Below, one piece after another: positions 6,335 to 14,559 of a DNA stretch of 64,000 bases. The DNA comes from Streptomyces cyanogenus (GTDB taxonomy: Bacteria > Actinomycetota > Actinomycetes > Streptomycetales > Streptomycetaceae): positions 6,424,001-6,488,000 of the forward strand of contig NZ_CP071839.1 in assembly GCF_017526105.1 (NCBI RefSeq), read 5' to 3'. The notes under the pieces are model-generated. The model saw only the letters and a program-made list of their open reading frames with translations, searched no databases and had not been told where the DNA came from. Within the stretch, counting starts at the first letter, position 1; each line of letters opens with the position of its first letter. A program made the position numbers and the translations under genes.

Positions 6335-8793
6335 CAGATAACCGGCCCCGCCACCACGGCCACCGTCTTCGGCAGCGAGGTGCCCGAGCCGTCCCGGCGC
6401 GGGTCCACCTCCGGCAGCTGCACCGGGGTGCCGTTCTTCTGCGCCGCGCGCGCGGGCACCGGGCCCGCCCAGGCCAGCGACAGGCAGTCCTCGCCCTTCA
6501 GGAACCGCTGGCAGCGCACACCGCCCGTGGCCCGGCCCTTGCGCGGATACTGGTCGAACGGGGTCAGCTTGGCCGTCGTCTGCACCGAGTCGTCCAGCGT
6601 GCCGCGGGAGCCCGCCACCGTGAACACCACCGCGTCGGCGGCCGGGTCGACCGCCGTGAAGGAGATCACCTTCGCGCCCTCGGCGAGCTTGATACCCGCC
6701 ATACCGCCCGCCGGGCGGCCCTGGGGGCGGACGATCGAGGCCTGGAAGCGCAGCAGCTGCGCGTCGTCCGTGATGAACACCAGGTCCTCCTCGCCGGTGC
6801 GCAGCTCCACCGCGCCGACGATCCGGTCGCCCTCCTTCAGGGTGATGACCTCCAACTCGTCCTTGTTGGACGGATAGTCGGGCACCACCCGCTTGACGAC
6901 ACCCTGCTCGGTGCCGAGCGCCAGACCCGGGGACGACTCGTCCAGCGTGGTCAGGCAGACCACCGTCTCGTCGTCCTCCAGGGAGACGAACTCGGCCAGC
7001 GGGGCCCCTCCGGCGAGGTTCGGCGCGGGCACCGGCTCGGGCAGCTGCGGCAGGTCGACCACGTTGATCCGCAGCAGCCGGCCCGCCGAGGTCACCGCGC
7101 CGATCACCCCGCGCGCGGTCGTCGGCACCGCCGAGACGATCACATCGTGCTTGACGCGCTTGGCGCCCGACGCCGACGGGAACGGCTCCGCGGTCGCCGT
7201 ACGGGCCAGCAGCCCCGTCGAGGACAGCAGCACCCGGCACGGGTCGTCGGCCACCTGCAGCGGCACCGTGGCCGCCGGGGCGCCCGCGGACTCCAGCAGG
7301 ACCGTGCGCCGGTCGGTGCCGAACTTCTTGGCCACCGCGGCCAGCTCGGCCGAGACGAGCCTGCGCAGCTCCGCGTCCGACTCCAGGATCCGGGTCAGCT
7401 CCTCGATCTCCGCGGTGAGCCTGTCCTTCTCCGCCTCCAGCTCGATCCGGTCGTACTTGGTGAGCCGGCGCAGCGGCGTGTCGAGGATGTACTGCGTCTG
7501 CACCTCGCTCAGCGAGAAGCGCTCCATCAGGCGCTCCTTGGCCTGCGCGGAGTTCTCGCTGGACCGGATGATCCGGATGACCTCGTCGATGTCGACCAGC
7601 GCGGTCAGCAGGCCCTCGACCAGGTGCAGCCGGTCGCGCTTCTTGCCGCGGCGGAACTCGCTGCGGCGCCGGACCACGTCGAAGCGGTGGTCCAGGTAGA
7701 CCTCCAGCAGCTCCTTCAGGCCCAGGGTGAGCGGCTGGCCGTCGACCAGGGCGACGTTGTTGATGCCGAAGGACTCCTCCATCGGGGTCAGCTTGTACAG
7801 CTGCTCCAGGACGGCCTCCGGCACGAAGCCGTTCTTGATCTCGATGACCAGGCGCAGGCCGTGCTCGCGGTCGGTGAGGTCCTTGACGTCGGCGATGCCC
7901 TGGATCTTCTTCGCGTTGACCAGGTCCTTGATCTTCGCGATCACCTTCTCGGGGCCGACCGTGAACGGCAGTTCGGTGACCACCAGGCCCTTGCGGCGGG
8001 CGGTGACGGTCTCCACCGAGACGGTCGCACGCATCTTGAAGGTGCCGCGGCCGGTCGCGTACGCGTCCCGGATGCCGTCCAGGCCGACGATCCGGCCGCC
8101 GGTGGGCAGGTCCGGTCCCGGGACGTGCTTCATCAGCGCGTCCAGGTCGGCGTTCGGGTGCCGGATCAGGTGGCGGGCGGCGGCGACGACCTCGCGCAGG
8201 TTGTGCGGCGGCATGTTCGTCGCCATGCCGACCGCGATGCCCGAGGAGCCGTTGACCAGCAGGTTCGGGAAGGCGGCGGGCAGCGCCACCGGCTCCTGCT
8301 CCTGGCCGTCGTAGTTCGGCGCGAAGTCGACCGTGTCCTCGTCGATCGACTCGGTCATCAGGCTCGTCGCCTCGGCCATCCGGCACTCGGTGTACCGCAT
8401 GGCGGCCGGCGGGTCGTCGTTGCCCAGCGAGCCGAAGTTGCCGTGGCCGTCGACCAGCGGCACGCGCATGGAGAAGGGCTGCGCCATGCGCACCAGGGCG
8501 TCGTAGATCGACGCGTCGCCGTGCGGGTGCAGCTTGCCCATGACCTCGCCGACGACGCGCGCGCACTTCACGTAGCCGCGTTCGGGGCGCAGGCCCATCT
8601 CGTTCATCTGGTACACGATCCGGCGGTGCACCGGCTTGAGACCGTCACGGGCGTCCGGCAGGGCGCGCGAGTAGATGACCGAGTACGCGTACTCGAGGTA
8701 GGAGCCACGCATCTCGTCCACGACGTCGATGTCGAGGATCCTCTCCTCGAACGAATCGTCGGGCGGCGGGGTCTTCGTGCTGCGGCGGGCCAT
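6334..8793 (-). CDS. parC: DNA topoisomerase IV subunit A (GyrA/ParC family)
   Basis: 819 residues from ATG 8793, with AGAAGGAG upstream. It breaks and rejoins DNA to decatenate daughter chromosomes together with ParE, which is not in this window. The winged-helix breakage domain includes LHPHGDASIYDALVRMAQ (residues 89-106) and the catalytic tyrosine Tyr134 in AAMRYTECR. A coiled-coil tower and a C-terminal beta-propeller follow. The propeller lacks the canonical GyrA-box (QRRGGKG), which argues for topoisomerase IV and against gyrase. Streptomyces carry gyrA near oriC, so a second GyrA-like protein at a locus like this one fits parC. The gene is convergent with the CobW-type gene and divergent from the M16 peptidases. 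Confidence 0.9.
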   Translation of the reverse strand: MARRSTKTPPPDDSFEERILDIDVVDEMRGSYLEYAYSVIYSRALPDARDGLKPVHRRIVYQMNEMGLRPERGYVKCARVVGEVMGKLHPHGDASIYDALVRMAQPFSMRVPLVDGHGNFGSLGNDDPPAAMRYTECRMAEATSLMTESIDEDTVDFAPNYDGQEQEPVALPAAFPNLLVNGSSGIAVGMATNMPPHNLREVVAAARHLIRHPNADLDALMKHVPGPDLPTGGRIVGLDGIRDAYATGRGTFKMRATVSVETVTARRKGLVVTELPFTVGPEKVIAKIKDLVNAKKIQGIADVKDLTDREHGLRLVIEIKNGFVPEAVLEQLYKLTPMEESFGINNVALVDGQPLTLGLKELLEVYLDHRFDVVRRRSEFRRGKKRDRLHLVEGLLTALVDIDEVIRIIRSSENSAQAKERLMERFSLSEVQTQYILDTPLRRLTKYDRIELEAEKDRLTAEIEELTRILESDAELRRLVSAELAAVAKKFGTDRRTVLLESAGAPAATVPLQVADDPCRVLLSSTGLLARTATAEPFPSASGAKRVKHDVIVSAVPTTARGVIGAVTSAGRLLRINVVDLPQLPEPVPAPNLAGGAPLAEFVSLEDDETVVCLTTLDESSPGLALGTEQGVVKRVVPDYPSNKDELEVITLKEGDRIVGAVELRTGEEDLVFITDDAQLLRFQASIVRPQGRPAGGMAGIKLAEGAKVISFTAVDPAADAVVFTVAGSRGTLDDSVQTTAKLTPFDQYPRKGRATGGVRCQRFLKGEDCLSLAWAGPVPARAAQKNGTPVQLPEVDPRRDGSGTSLPKTVAVVAGPVI

Positions 8794-9089
8794 CGCTGCC
8801 TGGCTCCTTCTGATCTGGTCGCTCGCCTACGGGGCGCTCGTGCTGCTGAAGCGTTTGACGGATCTGACGCGGACCATTGTGGACCTAGGCACCGACAACC
8901 CGTGCCACCACCCGGTCCTGGCGGGCTCGCCGGTCCGGCGCAGCGGAGTCCGACGCAGGCTACGCGATCCGCTGTGGGCGTACGTCCCTCGGGAACTTCG
9001 CCGGGGCCCCGCACGCTTTGCATACAGTGGCAGGAACGGCAGGAAGACCGCGGTTTCCATCAACCGCCTCCGCTCGCGAAGGGACGTAC
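8794..9089. other. Divergent intergenic region between parC and the M16 operon
   Basis: 296 bp with no convincing gene. TACAGT at 9022-9027 is a plausible -10 for the M16 operon. The parC ribosome-binding site lies at about 8806-8813. I see no repeat or structured RNA. Confidence 0.5.
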
Positions 9090-10493
9090 ATGCCCATGGG
9101 TCACACGACCACAGCCGAGGCAGGCTCCGGGGGCCTGACAGCGACCGAGCACCGCCTGGCCAACGGTCTGCGCGTGGTGCTCTCCGAGGACCACCTGACC
9201 CCGGTGGCGGCGGTCTGCCTCTGGTACGACGTCGGCTCCCGCCACGAAGTCAAGGGCCGTACCGGCCTGGCTCACCTCTTCGAGCACCTGATGTTCCAGG
9301 GCTCCGCGCAGGTGAAGGGCAACGGGCACTTCGAGCTGGTGCAGGGCGCCGGCGGCTCGCTCAACGGCACCACGAGCTTCGAGCGCACCAACTACTTCGA
9401 GACCATGCCCGCCCACCAGCTGGAGCTGGCCCTCTGGCTGGAGGCCGACCGCATGGGCTCGCTGCTGGCCGCCCTGGACGACGAGTCCATGGAGAACCAG
9501 CGGGACGTCGTCAAGAACGAGCGGCGCCAGCGCTACGACAACGTCCCCTACGGCACCGCCTTCGAGAAGCTGACCGCGCTGTCGTACCCGGAGGGCCACC
9601 CCTACCACCACACGCCGATCGGCTCGATGGCGGACCTGGACGCGGCCACCCTGGAGGACGCCCGCCAGTTCTTCCGCACCTACTACGCACCGAACAACGC
9701 GGTGCTCTCCGTGGTCGGCGACATCGACCCCCAGCAGACCCTCGCCTGGGTGGAGAAGTACTTCGGCTCCATCGCGTCCCACGACGGCAAGCCCCAGCCG
9801 CGTGACGGCTCGCTGCCGGACATCATCGGCGAGCAGAAGCGCGAGGTCGTCGTGGAGGAGGTCCCGGCGCGCGCCCTGATGGCCGCCTACCGGCTCCCGC
9901 ACGACGGCACGCGCGCGTGCGACGCGGCCGACCTGGCCCTGACCATCCTCGGCGGCGGCGAGTCCTCCCGCCTGTACAACCGGCTGGTGCGCCGGGACCG
10001 TACGGCCGTCGCGGCCGGCTTCGGCCTGCTGCGCCTGGCCGGCGCGCCCTCCATGGGCTGGCTGGACGTGAAGACCTCCGGTGACGTCGAGGTGCCGGTC
10101 ATCGAGGCCGCCATCGACGAGGAGCTGGCCCGGTTCGCCGCGGAGGGCCCCACCCCCGAGGAGATGGAGCGCGCCCAGGCGCAGCTGGAGCGCGAGTGGC
10201 TGGACCGGCTCGGCACGGTCGCCGGCCGCGCCGACGAACTGTGCCGGTACGCCGTCCTCTTCGGCGACCCGCAGCTCGCCCTGACGGCCGTCAAGCGCGT
10301 CCTGGAGGTCACCCCGGAGGAGGTCCAGGAGGTGGCGGCGGCCCGCCTGCGGCCCGACAACCGCGCGGTCCTCGTCTACGAGCCGAAGTCACCGGAGGCC
10401 GCCCCGGACGCCGGGATCCCCGACGACCCCGAGCAGGAAGCGACCGTAGAGGCGGGCCGCGACGAGACCGAGAACGAGGAGACGGCCAAGTGA
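9090..10493 (+). CDS. M16 family zinc metallopeptidase, catalytic subunit
   Basis: 467 residues from ATG 9090, which has GAAGGGA just upstream. The inverted zinc-binding motif HLFEH (His62, Glu65, His66), with the downstream acidic ligand in ENQRDVVKNERRQRY, marks an active M16B (processing-peptidase-like) enzyme. No signal peptide is visible, so it is probably cytoplasmic. The C-terminus is an acidic low-complexity tail. It overlaps the next gene by GTGA, and the two should form the usual alpha/beta heterodimer in which only this subunit carries zinc. Substrates of the actinobacterial pair are not established. Confidence 0.92.
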   Translation: MPMGHTTTAEAGSGGLTATEHRLANGLRVVLSEDHLTPVAAVCLWYDVGSRHEVKGRTGLAHLFEHLMFQGSAQVKGNGHFELVQGAGGSLNGTTSFERTNYFETMPAHQLELALWLEADRMGSLLAALDDESMENQRDVVKNERRQRYDNVPYGTAFEKLTALSYPEGHPYHHTPIGSMADLDAATLEDARQFFRTYYAPNNAVLSVVGDIDPQQTLAWVEKYFGSIASHDGKPQPRDGSLPDIIGEQKREVVVEEVPARALMAAYRLPHDGTRACDAADLALTILGGGESSRLYNRLVRRDRTAVAAGFGLLRLAGAPSMGWLDVKTSGDVEVPVIEAAIDEELARFAAEGPTPEEMERAQAQLEREWLDRLGTVAGRADELCRYAVLFGDPQLALTAVKRVLEVTPEEVQEVAAARLRPDNRAVLVYEPKSPEAAPDAGIPDDPEQEATVEAGRDETENEETAK

Positions 10494-11878
10494 CCGAGCT
10501 CGCCACCATGGAGTTCCACCCCCAGCCGCAGCCCGGCGAGGCCAGGCCCTGGGCGTTCCCGGCCCCTGAGCGCACCGCGCTCGACAACGGCCTGACCGTG
10601 CTGCGCTGCCACCGCCCCGGCCAGCAGGTCGTCGCCGTGGAGGTGCTGCTGGACGCGCCGCTGGACGCGGAGCCGGCCGGCCTGGACGGCGTCGCCACGA
10701 TCATGGCGCGGGCCTTCTCGGAGGGCACCGACAAGCACTCCGCCGAGGAGTTCGCCGCCGAGCTGGAGCGCGCGGGCGCCACCCTGGACGCGCACGCCGA
10801 CCACCCCGGCGTCCGGCTCAGCCTGGAGGTCCCGGCCTCCCGCCTGGCCAAGGGCCTCGGGCTGCTCTCCGACGCCCTGCGCGCGCCGGCCTTCGCCGAG
10901 AGCGAGGTCGAGCGGCTGGTCCGCAACCGCCTGGACGAGATCCCGCACGAGCTGGCCAACCCCTCCCGCCGGGCCGCCAAGGAGCTCTCCAAGGAGCTGT
11001 TCCCGGCGACCTCGCGCATGTCCCGGCCGCGCCAGGGCACCGAGGAGACGGTCGAGAAGATCGACGCGGCGGCCGTACGCGCCTTCTACGACCGCCATGT
11101 GCGGCCCACCACGGCCACCGTGGTCGTCGTCGGCGACCTGACCGGCACCGACCTGGACGGGCTGCTCGGCGACACCCTGGGCGTCTGGACCGGTACCCCG
11201 GGTGAGCCCCGGCCGGTGCCGCCGGTGACCGCCGACGACACCGGGCGCGTGGTCATCGTGGACCGGCCCGGCGCCGTCCAGACGCAGTTGCTCATCGGCC
11301 GGATCGGCCCCGACCGGCACGACCGGGTGTGGCCGGCCCAGGTGCTCGGCACGTACTGCCTCGGCGGCACCCTCACCTCCCGCCTGGACCGCGTCCTGCG
11401 CGAGGAGAAGGGCTACACCTACGGCGTGCGCTCCTTCGGGCAGGTCCTGCGGTCCGCGCCGGACGGCACGGGCGCGGCGATGCTCGCCATCAGCGGCTCC
11501 GTGGACACGCCGAACACCGGCCCCGCCCTGGACGACCTGTGGAAGGTGCTGCGGACCGTCGCGGCGGAGGGCCTGACCGACGCCGAGCGGGACGTCGCCG
11601 TGCAGAACCTGGTCGGCGTGGCGCCGCTGAAGTACGAGACGGCGGCGGCCGTCGCGAGCACGCTGGCCGACCAGGTCGAGCAGCACCTGCCCGACGACTT
11701 CCAGGCGACGCTGTACCGGCAGCTGGCCGCCACGGGAACGGTGGAGGCCACCGCGGCCGTCGTGAACGCCTTCCCGGTGGACCGTCTGGTGACCGTCCTC
11801 GTCGGTGACGCGGCCAGCATCAAGGCGCCGGTGGAGGCGCTCGGCATCGGTGAAGTGACCGTGGTGGCGGCCGAGTAA
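10490..11878 (+). CDS. M16 family peptidase, non-catalytic partner subunit
   Basis: 462 residues from GTG 10490, overlapping the upstream stop as GTGA, which implies translational coupling. It has the M16 fold but no HxxEH: the equivalent region reads GVATIMARAFSEGTDKHSAE. It keeps the C-terminal substrate-binding motif GYTYGVRSF with the Arg/Tyr pair typical of the partner chain. It should pair with the zinc-bearing subunit encoded just before it to form a bacterial processing-peptidase-like heterodimer. Confidence 0.9.
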   Translation: MTELATMEFHPQPQPGEARPWAFPAPERTALDNGLTVLRCHRPGQQVVAVEVLLDAPLDAEPAGLDGVATIMARAFSEGTDKHSAEEFAAELERAGATLDAHADHPGVRLSLEVPASRLAKGLGLLSDALRAPAFAESEVERLVRNRLDEIPHELANPSRRAAKELSKELFPATSRMSRPRQGTEETVEKIDAAAVRAFYDRHVRPTTATVVVVGDLTGTDLDGLLGDTLGVWTGTPGEPRPVPPVTADDTGRVVIVDRPGAVQTQLLIGRIGPDRHDRVWPAQVLGTYCLGGTLTSRLDRVLREEKGYTYGVRSFGQVLRSAPDGTGAAMLAISGSVDTPNTGPALDDLWKVLRTVAAEGLTDAERDVAVQNLVGVAPLKYETAAAVASTLADQVEQHLPDDFQATLYRQLAATGTVEATAAVVNAFPVDRLVTVLVGDAASIKAPVEALGIGEVTVVAAE

Positions 11879-11892
11879 CGGCACGCGCGCGT

Positions 11893-11926
11893 GGGGCCCT
11901 GACGACCCGTAGGCCGCCAGGGCCCC
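11893..11926 (+). terminator. Terminator after the M16 operon
   Basis: GGGGCCCTG (11893-11901) and CAGGGCCCC (11918-11926) form a perfect 9-bp stem with a 16-base loop, 15 bp after the stop codon. The U tract is weak, as is common in Streptomyces. Confidence 0.7.
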
Positions 11927-12094
11927 TGCTGTTCCACTCGCTCCCTCAGATGCCCGTTTTGGGGCGGAGGTTGCCTGTCTGCCCTGTGGGATGCGCTACA
12001 AAAACCCGGCTGCGTTTGAGGATTGAAAGCACGCCGCCGTAGCGTCGTCCGGGCTGTTCGTCAGGCAGTGCGCCGCACCCGCGGCACCGGACAG

Positions 12095-12250
12095 TCATCG
12101 CCGAGTCCCCGTACGGCGCGAGCCAGGGGAGCCGGGGACCCATCGTCCCTGGGGTGAATCGGGCGCCCGCGCGGCTGCGGGGGGGGGGCCCGTAGGAGAC
12201 CTTCCTGCTCCGAACCCGTCAGCTAACCCGGTAGGCGAGAAGGAAGGAAA
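12095..12250 (+). ncRNA. ydaO/yuaA-type c-di-AMP riboswitch
   Basis: The 5' leader of the M23 peptidase gene carries the hallmark conserved blocks of the ydaO element in the right order: TCATCGCCGAG (12096-12106), AGCCGGGGACCCA (12130-12142), GGGGTGAATCGG, then GTAGGAGACCTTCC and the signature CCGAACCCGTCAGCTAACC with GGTAGGCGAGAAGG (to about 12243). The family binds cyclic di-AMP, usually as an off-switch, and in Streptomyces it is known upstream of cell-wall hydrolase genes. The variable stem contains a run of nine G at 12180-12188. The edges given are approximate. Confidence 0.93.
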
Positions 12251-12264
12251 GGACCAGCCACTTC

Positions 12265-13020
12265 ATGGCGTTCATCTGCGCCACCGGGAAGCACCGCAAG
12301 CCCGGTCGGGTCAAGCGGACCACGGCTCAGGCGGCCGGCGTCGCGGCCCTCACCACCACCGGCGTGATCGGCACCCTCGCCGCCTCCCCGGCGCTCGCTG
12401 CCGAGCACTCCCCGGAGCAGACCGGCCTCGTCCCCGTCCTCACCGTCACCGAGGACGTCCCCGAGCAGATCGACGCCCAGGCCACCGCCCAGCAGCAGGC
12501 CGCCGAGCGGAAGGCGGCCGAGGAGGCCGCCGCGAAGGCCGCCGCCAAGCGGGCCGCGGAGGTGCGCGCGGCCAAGGCCCGTGCCGCCCGCGAGGCGGAG
12601 CGCAAGCTGCTGAACACCTTCGTCGCCCCCATCGCGCACTCCTACGTCTCCACGGGCTACCAGGCCAGCAGCTCCCTGTGGTCCTCCGGCTCGCACACCG
12701 GCATCGACTTCCACGCGGCCGCCGGCACGGCCGTCCACGCGGTGGGCTCCGGCACGGTCGTCTCCACCGGCTGGGGCGGCGCGTACGGCAACCAGATCGT
12801 GATCCGGATGGCAGACGGCATGTACACGCAGTACGGGCACCTGTCGTCCATCGGCGTCACGGTGGGTCAGAAGGTCGTCCCGGGCCAGCAGATCGGCCTG
12901 TCCGGCGCCACCGGCAACGTCACCGGCCCGCACCTGCACTTCGAGGCGCGGACCAGCCCCGAGTACGGCTCGGACGTCGACCCGGTCGCCTACCTCCGCA
13001 AGCACGGCGTGAACCTCTGA
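12265..13020 (+). CDS. Secreted M23 (LytM-type) cell-wall endopeptidase
   Basis: 251 residues. The N-terminus KHRKPGRVKRTT with the hydrophobic run AAGVAALTTTGVIGTLAA and the ALAA site near residue 45 is a Sec signal peptide. Residues about 70-115 form an Ala/Glu/Lys-rich coiled coil. The LytM domain follows with zinc ligands His144 and Asp148 (SHTGIDF) and the GPHLHFE motif (His223, His225), plus YGHLS. It should cleave peptide cross-bridges in peptidoglycan outside the cell. Expression is probably set by the c-di-AMP riboswitch in its leader, which ends about 15-20 bases before the start. Confidence 0.93.
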   Translation: MAFICATGKHRKPGRVKRTTAQAAGVAALTTTGVIGTLAASPALAAEHSPEQTGLVPVLTVTEDVPEQIDAQATAQQQAAERKAAEEAAAKAAAKRAAEVRAAKARAAREAERKLLNTFVAPIAHSYVSTGYQASSSLWSSGSHTGIDFHAAAGTAVHAVGSGTVVSTGWGGAYGNQIVIRMADGMYTQYGHLSSIGVTVGQKVVPGQQIGLSGATGNVTGPHLHFEARTSPEYGSDVDPVAYLRKHGVNL

Positions 13021-13043
13021 CGCACCGCGCACGACCCTTCGAG

Positions 13044-13079
13044 GCCCCGGCTCACCGAGCCGGGGCTTTCGCCGTTTTT
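13044..13079 (+). terminator. Terminator after the M23 peptidase gene
   Basis: GCCCCGGCTC (13044-13053), loop ACC, GAGCCGGGGC (13057-13066): a perfect 10-bp stem followed by TTT and a GTTTTTC run at 13074-13080. A textbook intrinsic terminator. Confidence 0.9.
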
Positions 13080-13218
13080 CGCAGTGTCCGCCGGATCCGC
13101 TGACCAAAAAATATCCATGGATTAGAGCCCGCCGTCGGAAATTCCGGCTCATTGCAATAGAGTCACGGAACACACGTCCATCGTCGACGTTTCACGGGGA
13201 TTAAGGCGGAGGTCGGTC

Positions 13219-13905
13219 ATGCGTATTCCGGCGCACTCGGTGTGTACCGCTGTCCGGGACGACATCGTCGCGGGCGTCTACGAGCGCGGCAGCCGCCTCA
13301 CCGAGGAAGTCCTGGCCCGCCGGTACGGCGTCTCGCGCGTCCCCGTGCGCGAAGCCCTGCGCACCCTGGAGGCCGAGGGCTTCGTGGTGACGCGCCGGCA
13401 CGCGGGCGCGTGTGTGGCCGAGCCGACCGAGCAGGAGGCCGCCGACCTGCTGGAGATGCGGATGCTGCTGGAGCCGCTGGGTGCCGCCCGGGCCGCCCAG
13501 CGGCGCACCGAGGCCCATCTGAAGGTGCTGCGCGGCCTGGTCCGGCTGGGCCAGGAACGGGCCAGGAGGGGCGGCAGCGAGGATCTGCGCTCGCTGGGCG
13601 GCTGGTTCCACGAGACGCTCGCCCAGGCCTCCGGCAGCCCCTCGCTCACCTCGATGCTCACCCAGCTGCGACACAAGATCGCCTGGATGTACACGGTCGA
13701 GGCACCGGCCAGCCCCACGGAGTCCTGGACCGAGCACGGCGCCATCGTGGACGCGGTGGCGCGGGGCGACGCCGAGCGCGCGCGGGCGCTCACCACTTTG
13801 CACGCCGAGCGTGCGACGGGCGCGCACCGGCTGCGTTTTTCCGGTGCCGCGGAGCGTGTGAGGACTTCGCAACAAGCCGTAAACATGTCGGGTCAGCGAC
13901 ATTAA
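13219..13905 (+). CDS. GntR family transcriptional regulator (FadR/FCD type)
   Basis: 228 residues from ATG 13219, preceded by GCGGAGG. The N-terminal winged helix shows the GntR pattern: GSRLTEEVLARRYGVSRVPV then REALRTLEAEGFV (residues about 30-60). An all-helical FCD ligand domain follows (LLEMRMLLEPLGAARAA, and later AWMYTVEAPASPTESWTEH with metal- or acid-binding residues). The family usually senses small carboxylic acids. It stands alone, convergent with ptsH, and the 150 bp upstream are AT-rich and could hold its own operator. Its target is unknown. Confidence 0.88.
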   Translation: MRIPAHSVCTAVRDDIVAGVYERGSRLTEEVLARRYGVSRVPVREALRTLEAEGFVVTRRHAGACVAEPTEQEAADLLEMRMLLEPLGAARAAQRRTEAHLKVLRGLVRLGQERARRGGSEDLRSLGGWFHETLAQASGSPSLTSMLTQLRHKIAWMYTVEAPASPTESWTEHGAIVDAVARGDAERARALTTLHAERATGAHRLRFSGAAERVRTSQQAVNMSGQRH

Positions 13906-14045
13906 CACGGGCGCCGTATACAAAGAGGAGCTATTTCCGGGTGGGGTGTTTTCTGCTGCCCGAATTCATGGTGCCGTAATTCATGCGGGCCTTTTCCGGC
14001 GCCTGACGAATCGACGGCACGGAGGCGAGTGCGCGCATATGGCGA

Positions 14046-14076
14046 AGCCGCGCCGCCCCGAAAGGCGAACGCGGCT
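14046..14076. terminator. Bidirectional terminator-like hairpin between gntR and ptsH
   Basis: AGCCGCG (14046-14052) pairs with CGCGGCT (14070-14076); an inner CGCC/GGCG pair (14054-14057 with 14064-14067) extends the stem around CCGAAA. It lies between the convergent ends of the two genes, close to the ptsH stop. Confidence 0.6.
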
Positions 14077-14099
14077 CCGGCGCTCTGTGCGGTACTCGC

Positions 14100-14381
14100 T
14101 CAGACGGTCTCGGGCAGCTCCTCCAGGCCCTCGGAGACCAGCTTGGCCAGCCGGTCGAGTGCGGCGTCCGCACCCTCGGCGTCGGAGGCGAGGACGATCT
14201 CCTCGCCACCCTGGGCGCCCAGACCCAGGACGGCGAGCATGGAGGCCGCGTTGACGGGGTTGCCCCCGGCCTTGGCGATCGTCACCGGGACGCCTGCGGC
14301 CGTGGCGGCTCGGACGAAGATGGAGGCGGGGCGGGCGTGGAGGCCCTCGGCCCAGCCGACGTTGACGCGGCGCTCAGCCAT
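14100..14381 (-). CDS. ptsH: Phosphocarrier protein HPr
   Basis: 93 residues, the usual HPr length. HPr accepts phosphate from PEP-phosphorylated enzyme I on His15 (EGLHARPAS) and passes it to sugar EIIA proteins. The second conserved region NAASMLAVLGLG holds Ser47, the position that HPr kinase modifies in low-GC Gram-positives; actinomycetes generally lack that kinase. The gene stands alone here; enzyme I is not in the window. It reads toward the GntR regulator and away from the acetyltransferase gene. Confidence 0.96.
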   Translation of the reverse strand: MAERRVNVGWAEGLHARPASIFVRAATAAGVPVTIAKAGGNPVNAASMLAVLGLGAQGGEEIVLASDAEGADAALDRLAKLVSEGLEELPETV

Positions 14382-14559
14382 GTGTTGCTGCCCTTCGGTG
14401 TTCAGGGTTGTCTAGACCAGTTTCCCATATCGCGAAGCGGGTCCGGAGCGGACCTGCGTCCCTCTCCGGTGTGGCACCGGACCGCGGCCGCGGTCCGGCT
14501 TCCCGTCCTCCACAGACTGCCTCGCGCCGTTGTCGTACGCGAGCCGTACTCTGGGGCCC

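Noticed and set aside
4700..8566. A 1288-residue open frame on the minus strand
   Set aside because: It runs antisense through citA and the CobW-type gene and out of frame through parC; Pro/Arg/Gly-rich translation without domains is typical of shadow frames in high-GC DNA.
5467..9138. A 1223-residue open frame on the plus strand
   Set aside because: Overlaps the CobW-type gene out of frame and parC antisense; composition is low-complexity Arg/Gly/Ala and the motif-bearing genes occupy the same DNA.
12180..12188. Run of nine G as a separate element or sequencing artefact
   Set aside because: It falls inside the variable stem of the riboswitch, where GC-rich extension is expected; the length might be off by a base, but the element is otherwise intact.
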